From assembly GCA_902478715.1 (NCBI GenBank), contig CABSMC010000002.1, forward strand, positions 20,769 through 84,768: DNA of 64,000 nucleotides, in the 5' to 3' direction. The translations under genes and the position numbers were made by a program. The DNA comes from an uncultured Adlercreutzia sp. Its GTDB lineage: Bacteria; Actinomycetota; Coriobacteriia; Coriobacteriales; Eggerthellaceae. Positions 58,791-64,000 of this stretch are shown piece by piece. Each line of letters starts with the position of its first letter. The first letter of the stretch is position 1. Below the pieces are notes generated by a model. The model had not been told where the DNA came from. It made no database searches and was given only the letters and a program-made list of their open reading frames with translations.

Positions 58791-60752
58791 CTACTTCTCC
58801 TCGCAGGCCTCTTCCACGCACTCGTGCTGGCCGGACGGCCCCTCGCCGCAGTAGACGGCGCGCTCCGGATGATCGGCCAGGTAGGCGGCCATGGAGTACT
58901 GCGTGATGTCGCTGCGGTTGATGATGCCCACGATGTGGCCGCTCTCCAGCACCGGCACCTTCTTCAGGTGATTCTCGGACAGCACGCGGCACACGTCAGT
59001 GAGGTTCGAGTGCACGCTCACGCAGATGGGGCTGGCGGCGCCGATCTCGCTGGCGCGCATCTGCATGACCTTCGCCAGCTTCTCGTCGTAGCCCTCGTCG
59101 TCGTTCACCGTGCTGTTGATGAGCACGATGGGATCGGTGAACGACTCGCGGCGCGGGCTTAGGCGCTTCAGAATGTCGCCGTCGGAAATGAAGCCCACGG
59201 GCTCGCCGGCCTCGTCCACGATGGGAGCCGCGGAGATGTTCTTCTCCACGAACAGACGCATGGCCTCCTCTACGGTGGCGTCTTTGGAAAGCGAGAACAC
59301 GTCGGTCTTCATGATGGACATGAGCAGCGACTTGCGGGTGCCGCCCTCGTCCACGGCCTCTTCCTCGCCGGGCTTGTCCTTCACCAGCACAATGGTCATC
59401 ACCAGGCCGATGAGACACAACAGCGTGCACACGAGGAAGGCGGCGTTGATGCCGAACATGGTGCCTTGGGCCGCGCCGAATTCCGGCGTCGCGAAATTCT
59501 GCACCTGGGTGGACACCGCGATGATGATAGCGGTGCCGAGCGAACCCGCCACCTGGCGCAACGTGTTGTTCACCGAGGTTCCGTGGTTCATGACTTTATT
59601 ATCCAGAGCGTTCATGCCCCAGGTGGTGATGGGCATGTTCACCAGCGACATCGAGAACATACGCACGGTGTACACGATGGTGATGTAAATGATGCTGGAC
59701 GTGAGGTTCAGGATAGCGAAAGCGAAGGTGGTGAGCGTCAGCAGGCTCATGCCCACAATGGCCATGCGGCGCGGGCCGTGACGATCGAACCATTTGCCGG
59801 CGAGCGGGTTCATGATGCCCATGAGGATGGCGCCGGGCATGAGCACGAGGCCCGACACCGTGGCCGACAATCCGTGAAGCGACTGCACGTAAATGGGCAT
59901 GAGGATGCCGGCGGCCAGCAGCGCGCCCTGCACGAGCATGCCGATGATGGTTCCCACGAGGAAGCGGCGGTTCTTCAGCACATCGACGCGCAGCATCGGG
60001 TGCGGCAGGCGCGTCTGGCGGATGAAGAACCACACGACGCCAACGATGCCGAGAGCGCAGGTAAGCAGCGGCACCAGCGTGAACCCAGCCGAGCCCAGGG
60101 CCGAGAAGCCGTAAAGCATGAGCCCGAAGCCCAGGGTGGAAAGCGCCAGCGACAGCGGATCGAGAACCGAGTCGCCCTTGTTCGCCGGCGCCTTGTCATC
60201 GACAAGGAACAGCGACGGGATGATAATGACGATGGCCAAGGCGAAGATGAGGTAGAACAGGATATGCCAATCGGCTTGGTCGATGACGAAGCCCGCCACC
60301 GTGGGGCCGATGGCCGGCGCGAAGGCGATGACCAGGCCGAAGATGCCCATGGCAGAGCCGCGGCGATCTACCGGGAACACCAGCATGAGCACGGTCATGG
60401 TCACCGGCATGAGGATGCCGGCGCCGGCGGCTTGCACGAGACGGCCGCCCAGAAGCACCGGGAAGTTGAGGCCCACCGCCGCCAGCAGGGTTCCCACGGC
60501 AAACAGGCTCATTGAGAACACGAACAGCTTCCGCGTGGAGAACCGATCCTGCAGAAACGCCGTGATGGGAATCATAATGGCGTTCACCAGCGTGAACCCG
60601 GTGGTCAGCCACTGGGCCGTTGATTGGTCGACGCTCATCTCCACCATGATAGACGGCAGCGCCGGCGTCACCAGCGTCTGGTTCAGCACCGTCACAAAGG
60701 CGCCCGACACGAGCACCGCCAGCATCATCCATTGTTTGCGCGTTAGCTTCAT
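58791..60752 (-). CDS. DHA2-family MFS transporter fused to a C-terminal CBS pair
   Basis: 653 residues from ATG 60752. Residues about 1-500 are a 14-helix DHA2 multidrug transporter: TQVTPALPSIM-type start (TLVTPALPSIMVEMSVDQSTAQW), GRLVQAAGAGILMPVTMTVLMLVFPVDRRGSAMGIFG, and a late HGTSVNNTLRQVAGSLGTAI. Residues about 510-640 contain two CBS motifs (LSKDATVEEAMRLFVEKNISAAPIVDEAGEPVGFISDGDIL and SVHSNLTDVCRVLSENHLKKVPVLESGHIVGIINRSDI). CBS pairs bind adenine nucleotides, so efflux may respond to energy state. A longer in-frame N-terminal extension exists but MKLTRKQW fits the family start. Confidence 0.9.
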   Translation of the reverse strand: MKLTRKQWMMLAVLVSGAFVTVLNQTLVTPALPSIMVEMSVDQSTAQWLTTGFTLVNAIMIPITAFLQDRFSTRKLFVFSMSLFAVGTLLAAVGLNFPVLLGGRLVQAAGAGILMPVTMTVLMLVFPVDRRGSAMGIFGLVIAFAPAIGPTVAGFVIDQADWHILFYLIFALAIVIIIPSLFLVDDKAPANKGDSVLDPLSLALSTLGFGLMLYGFSALGSAGFTLVPLLTCALGIVGVVWFFIRQTRLPHPMLRVDVLKNRRFLVGTIIGMLVQGALLAAGILMPIYVQSLHGLSATVSGLVLMPGAILMGIMNPLAGKWFDRHGPRRMAIVGMSLLTLTTFAFAILNLTSSIIYITIVYTVRMFSMSLVNMPITTWGMNALDNKVMNHGTSVNNTLRQVAGSLGTAIIIAVSTQVQNFATPEFGAAQGTMFGINAAFLVCTLLCLIGLVMTIVLVKDKPGEEEAVDEGGTRKSLLMSIMKTDVFSLSKDATVEEAMRLFVEKNISAAPIVDEAGEPVGFISDGDILKRLSPRRESFTDPIVLINSTVNDDEGYDEKLAKVMQMRASEIGAASPICVSVHSNLTDVCRVLSENHLKKVPVLESGHIVGIINRSDITQYSMAAYLADHPERAVYCGEGPSGQHECVEEACEEK

Positions 60753-60893
60753 GCACAACACCTCATTCGCTTTATGCCCCGCTCTCGCTTGTTTTTTCTT
60801 AGTATGAGCGTCGCCGCTGCCTTCTGCGGTATCAGTTCGGCGACTGTTTGGGAAAATCATCTATGGATTCGCTCATGTTATCTCCCGCACCTC

Positions 60894-60899
60894 TATAAT
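60894..60899 (+). promoter_or_regulatory. Consensus -10 element of the CNNM/CorC gene
   Basis: TATAAT at 60894-60899, about 40 bases before the likely start codon. The -35 region is not obvious. AAAGGA at 60922-60927 is the ribosome-binding site. Confidence 0.45.
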
Positions 60900-60939
60900 G
60901 CGGAACAGAGTTTTTGCCCTGAAAGGATGATTGATCGGT

Positions 60940-62256
60940 ATGCAAACCGCTATATGCCTGTTGCTCGTTGTGTTCTTCCTGCTGATGAACGCGTTTTTCG
61001 TCATCGCAGAATTCGCGCTGGTGCGCGTGCGCAAAAGCCAAATCGACATGGCCGTCGCCGAGAAGCGGCGCGGCGCCGAGGCCGCCCGTGACGTGACCAC
61101 GCACATCAACGCCTACCTGTCGGCCTGCCAGCTCGGCATCACGCTGGCCTCCCTGGCCATCGGCTGGTTGGGCGAGCCGGCCGTGTCCGCCGTTCTGGAG
61201 GCACCGCTACTGTCCTGGGGCTTCCTCGAGGCGACGGTATACCCCATCTGCGTGGCCGTAGGCTTCTTCATCGTGACCACCCTGCACGTGGTGGTCGGCG
61301 AGCTCATCCCGAAATCCTTCGCCATTTTCGCCACCGAGAAGTACGCCCTGCACACCGCCGGCCCCCTGCGCGTGTTCTACCGCATCACCTACCCGATCAT
61401 GGTCATTTTCAACGGCATCACCAACGGCGTCATGCGGCTGTTCGGCCATGACCCGGCCGACGAGCACGAGGTGTACACCGGCGAGGAAATCAAGCTGCTT
61501 ATCGACGAGTCCACGGAAAGCGGCCTCATCGACCCGGAGCAGAACGAGTTCGTGGACAACATCTTCGACTTGGGCGACAAGGACGCCGAGGGCATCATGA
61601 CCCCGCGCACCGACGTCATCTGCCTCGATCTGGAAGACACGTTGGAAGAGAACTGGGACGTTGTGCGCCAGTACAAGTACACGCGCTACCCGGTGTGCGA
61701 CGGCTCGAAGGACCGCATCGTCGGCTTCGTGCACACGAAGGATCTTGTGGACGAGCCGAAGGACGCCCCCATGAGCGATTGGAAGATCCGCGAGCTGCCG
61801 CCCGTGCCCGAGGGCGCACCCATCGCGAAGCTGCTGCAGGCCATGCAGGAGGGTCGCACCGAGATGTGCGTTGTCGTGGATGAGCACGGCGGCACGGCGG
61901 GCATCGTCACCATGAGCGACATCATGGAGCAGATCGTCGGCCGCATCGACGACGAATACGTGCACGATACCGACGACGACATCGAGCAGCTGCCCGACGG
62001 CACCTACCAGATCAATGGCACCCTCGCCATTGATGACCTGGTGGAACTGCTCGGCTTCGAACCAGAAGAGGCCAACGACGTGGAAACCGCCGGCGGCCTT
62101 TTGCTGTCGCTGTTCGACCGTATTCCCAAGGAGGGCGACGTGGCGGTGCTGGAAGATCGCGGCACGAAGGTGACGTTCACCGTGCTCGCCATGGACCGCC
62201 TCCGCATCGACCGTATTCTCGTCGTAATCGACAAACCAGCTGCGGAGGAAGAGTAG
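60940..62256 (+). CDS. CNNM/HlyC-CorC family membrane protein with CBS pair
   Basis: 438 residues from ATG 60940; an in-frame TTG at 60931, closer to the AAAGGA, would add three residues. DUF21/CNNM domain with three to four helices (NAFFVIAEFALVRVRKSQI; TLHVVVGELIPKSFAI), then CBS pair (IMTPRTDVICLDLEDTLEENW; YPVCDG...VGFVHTKDL; MCVVVDEHGGTAGIVTMSDIMEQIVG) and a C-terminal CorC_HlyC domain (DGTYQINGTLAIDDLVELLG). Family members are implicated in Mg2+ or Na+ extrusion. Divergent from the MFS-CBS gene, so two CBS transporters share this promoter region. Confidence 0.9.
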   Translation: MQTAICLLLVVFFLLMNAFFVIAEFALVRVRKSQIDMAVAEKRRGAEAARDVTTHINAYLSACQLGITLASLAIGWLGEPAVSAVLEAPLLSWGFLEATVYPICVAVGFFIVTTLHVVVGELIPKSFAIFATEKYALHTAGPLRVFYRITYPIMVIFNGITNGVMRLFGHDPADEHEVYTGEEIKLLIDESTESGLIDPEQNEFVDNIFDLGDKDAEGIMTPRTDVICLDLEDTLEENWDVVRQYKYTRYPVCDGSKDRIVGFVHTKDLVDEPKDAPMSDWKIRELPPVPEGAPIAKLLQAMQEGRTEMCVVVDEHGGTAGIVTMSDIMEQIVGRIDDEYVHDTDDDIEQLPDGTYQINGTLAIDDLVELLGFEPEEANDVETAGGLLLSLFDRIPKEGDVAVLEDRGTKVTFTVLAMDRLRIDRILVVIDKPAAEEE

Positions 62257-62277
62257 GAACTCTCCCGGAAGCGGGCT

Positions 62278-62377
62278 ACGGGGTACCGCTCAGTCGCTCA
62301 AACAGTCCTCGCTCGGCAGAACAGTCCACTGGACTGTTCTGTTCGCTGCGGAACTCGCTTGGTGAGCAATACCCCGT
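62278..62377. repeat. 100-bp nested palindromic element
   Basis: Outer arms ACGGGGTA (62278-62285) and TACCCCGT (62370-62377), next arms GCTCA/TGAGC, and an inner perfect stem CAGAACAGTCC/GGACTGTTCTG (62317-62341). It lies between convergent genes and probably also ends both transcripts. The form suggests a dispersed palindromic repeat. Confidence 0.65.
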
Positions 62378-62405
62378 ATCCCTTTAGCATCAACCTTGGT
62401 TGGCT

Positions 62406-63203
62406 CTACCGTGGTAGCTCGCCGGCGATGAAACGTTGGGCGTTTTCCCAGGTGATAGCTTCGAACTCGGCTTCGGTGAAGGTCATGGCAGAGATCATGT
62501 TGTATTCATTCACGGGGCTCCACATGGGGAAATCGCTGCCGAACATCACGCGCTCGATGCCGTAGGCACGGGAAAGTTCTACCGTGCGCCGGGGTCCCAG
62601 AAACTCGAGGGCGCTGGATGTGTCCACGTAGCAGTTCTCGTCTTCCAAGTACTCGAGGGCGTAGTCGAACACCGACCAGCCGCCGAAGTGGGCCGCGTCC
62701 ACCACCAGGTTCGGGAACGTGTGCAGGATGCGCTTCAGACGGCGCGGATGCGAGAAGTCGTAGCGATAGTCGCCGGTGTGGATGACGATGGGCAGCCGTC
62801 CCTCGATGACCTCGTACAGATGCATGAGGCGCGGGTCGTCCATGTTCACCTTTTGCGTGTCCGGGTGAATCTTCACGCCCTTCAGTCCCAGATCAATGGC
62901 GCGGTTGATCTCACCTTCCACGTCTTCGAAATCTTGGTGCATAGTAGCGAAGCCAACGAAGTTGTCGTGGGCGCGGCACTGCTCGGCGATGAAGTTGTTG
63001 ATGATGGGCACCTGCTCCGGCGTCGTGGCCACGGAATGCACCAGGTGATGGGTGATGGGCGACCCCTCGCACGCCGCGAGCATCGAGGACGCCGAGGCAT
63101 TCTTTGCGTTCATGTCGACGCCGTAGAAATCGCCCACGGCCGAGGAAGCCTTGCAGGCGATCTTATCGGGGTAAATATGGGAATGGGCATCAATGACGGG
63201 CAT
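62406..63203 (-). CDS. Amidohydrolase-family metal hydrolase (Amidohydro_2)
   Basis: 265 residues. TIM-barrel metal motifs: VIDAHSHIYP (HxH), GLKGVKIHPDTQ, PIVIHTGDYRYD (His), VDAAHFGGWSVF (His) and VMFGSDFPMWSP (Asp). The size and order match the PF04909 group of decarboxylases and hydrolases. Substrate unknown; stands alone, convergent with the CNNM gene. Confidence 0.82.
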   Translation of the reverse strand: MPVIDAHSHIYPDKIACKASSAVGDFYGVDMNAKNASASSMLAACEGSPITHHLVHSVATTPEQVPIINNFIAEQCRAHDNFVGFATMHQDFEDVEGEINRAIDLGLKGVKIHPDTQKVNMDDPRLMHLYEVIEGRLPIVIHTGDYRYDFSHPRRLKRILHTFPNLVVDAAHFGGWSVFDYALEYLEDENCYVDTSSALEFLGPRRTVELSRAYGIERVMFGSDFPMWSPVNEYNMISAMTFTEAEFEAITWENAQRFIAGELPR

Positions 63204-63426
63204 GGTGGATCCTTCGGTGTGCGTACTTTTTGCCTATTGTACGCACATGGCACGCAAGATGAACGGACAATAAAGGCCCGCTGGGTAATCCCAAGGCTCA
63301 GCGGCTGAGTGCTCTCGCTGAACGCTCTCGGAGCGCAAATGTCTCCACACGAAAAAACTTCTTGAGGCAACCGCAATGCTGCGCTATACTTCTAAGACGC
63401 TTCATTCGATGAAGCAGACGCTATGC

Positions 63427-63518
63427 GGAGAGATGTCCGAGCTGGCCGAAGGAGCACGATTGGAAATCGTGTATGCCCCAAAAGGGTATCTGGGGTTCGA
63501 ATCCCCATCTCTCCGCCA
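63427..63518 (+). tRNA. tRNA-Ser (anticodon GGA)
   Basis: Acceptor GGAGAGA (63427-63433) pairs with TCTCTCC (63508-63514), discriminator G, CCA encoded. The anticodon loop ATTGGAAAT gives GGA; a long variable arm and TTCGAAT T-loop are present, as expected for a class II serine tRNA. Confidence 0.95.
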
Positions 63519-63587
63519 GACTAATCCCGCGAGCCTCTTCCAGGCTCGCTTTGATATGGCGCCCCTTTGCGGGCGCATCGCCCCTGC

Positions 63588-63680
63588 GGAGGGGTGGCAG
63601 AGTGGTTGAATGCGGCGGTCTCGAAAACCGTTTCACCGGTGCTCCCGGTGACGAGGGTTCGAATCCCTCCTCCTCCGCCA
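63588..63680 (+). tRNA. tRNA-Ser (anticodon CGA)
   Basis: Acceptor GGAGGGG (63588-63594) pairs with CTCCTCC (63670-63676), discriminator G, CCA encoded at 63678-63680. The anticodon loop TCTCGAAAA gives CGA; long variable arm present. Confidence 0.95.
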
Positions 63681-63697
63681 GTTTTCTTTCGGGTAAG

Positions 63698-63800
63698 CTA
63701 AGCCTTCATGAGGCTTAACACCGTAGCCAGACCACCTTTTTTGGCACAAGCATTTAGCGTTCCTGCCAAAATACCGCCCCGTGCTGCGATGTTTTCTTTG
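63698..63800 (-). pseudogene. Gene-tail relic 1 after the tRNA-Ser pair
   Basis: The minus strand reads KKLSKENIAARGGILAGTLN, then ACAKKGGLATVLSLMKA-stop (63698-63700), with a stop codon shortly upstream. The core AARGGILA..L.A.AKKGGLATVL is shared with relic 2. Parent family not recognised. Confidence 0.5.
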
Positions 63801-63858
63801 GATAACTTCTTCTATTTCTAAGTTTCCCCAGTTCAACGCTTTGGCAGTATTTGTTAGC

Positions 63859-63955
63859 TTAATTCAACACCGTAGCCAGACCGCCCTTTTTGGCAAAAGC
63901 ATCCAGCGACTCCGCCAAAATGCCGCCTCGGGCTGCGGTTGTAAAATCATGAACC
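63859..63955 (-). pseudogene. Gene-tail relic 2 after the tRNA-Ser pair
   Basis: Reads VHDFTTAARGGILAESLDAF then AKKGGLATVLN-stop (63859-63861). DNA similarity to relic 1 covers about 75 bases. Tandem decayed 3' ends directly downstream of tRNA genes fit repeated insertion and loss at a tRNA-adjacent site. Confidence 0.5.
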
Positions 63956-63978
63956 ACCCCTCAAAGGGGTGGTTTGCT
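63954..63978. terminator. Hairpin near the window end
   Basis: AACCACCCCT, loop CAA, AGGGGTGGTT: a perfect 10-bp stem. Orientation unclear; it could end a gene beyond the window or be an element end. A weaker look-alike is at about 16368. Confidence 0.4.
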
Positions 63979-64000
63979 CAGGGCCTATAAGGCCGAGGGG

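Overview
The window looks like a chromosomal segment of a high-GC, strictly anaerobic gut Coriobacteriia of the family Eggerthellaceae (Eggerthella/Adlercreutzia-like). Support comes from the actinobacterial fhaA-fhaB-pstP-rodA/pbpA-pknB cluster, an oxygen-sensitive NrdD/NrdG ribonucleotide reductase, an [FeFe]-hydrogenase with its HydEFG maturases, and a Tat-exported flavin reductase paired with a membrane-bound LuxR regulator, a pairing typical of this family. The genus is inference. No rRNA, CRISPR array or intact transposase is visible.

Layout. 1-5734 (-): a giant secreted repeat protein whose signal-peptide codons contain a run of nine G that puts the rest of the gene out of frame; its 3' end lies outside the window. 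5888-7523: a relic and an intact copy of a DUF4143-type ATPase, each preceded by 23-bp direct repeats. 7905-16299 (+): FHA proteins, PP2C phosphatase, a fused SEDS/class B PBP, a PASTA kinase and an MscS channel (envelope growth and its phospho-control). 16678-17229: NrdG. 17289-24137 (-): a phosphate regulon, phoR-like and phoB-like genes, an Na/Pi symporter and pstB-A-C-S, in which PstS is circularly permuted. 25009-28409: flavin reductase and divergent LuxR regulator. 28654-30797: a one-gene, AT-rich island (AlbA_2/HATPase protein) inserted at the 3' end of nrdD, with a displaced copy of the nrdD tail on its far side and two matching palindromic sites. 30786-33119: nrdD with NrdR boxes. 33471-38097 (-): a homocysteine-methyltransferase-like protein and an ECF transporter. 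38561-38796: a candidate structured RNA. 40156-44921 (+): two YhgE/Pip membrane proteins. 45228-52923 (-): hydF, hydG, hydE, hydA and a GltD/NuoF-like diaphorase. 53057-54918: a second DUF4143 ATPase plus a relic. 55092-63203: iron alcohol dehydrogenase, PIN toxin-antitoxin, cysE, an MFS-CBS transporter, a CNNM/CorC protein and an amidohydrolase. 63427-63680: two serine tRNAs, followed by two decayed repeats of one gene tail.

How it works together. The hydrogenase operon, NrdD/NrdG and the respiratory-type flavin reductase describe a fermentative or anaerobically respiring cell. The Pst, Na/Pi and PhoBR block is a self-contained phosphate-scavenging unit. The long spacers are unusual: several carry their own private family of about 15-28-bp motifs in direct and inverted copies. 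The strongest candidates for new biology are the poly-G switch in the giant surface protein, the circularly permuted PstS, the nrdD-targeted island, the DUF4143 loci with collapsed relics that keep only iterons and a 3' tail, and the multi-hairpin RNA near 38.6 kb.
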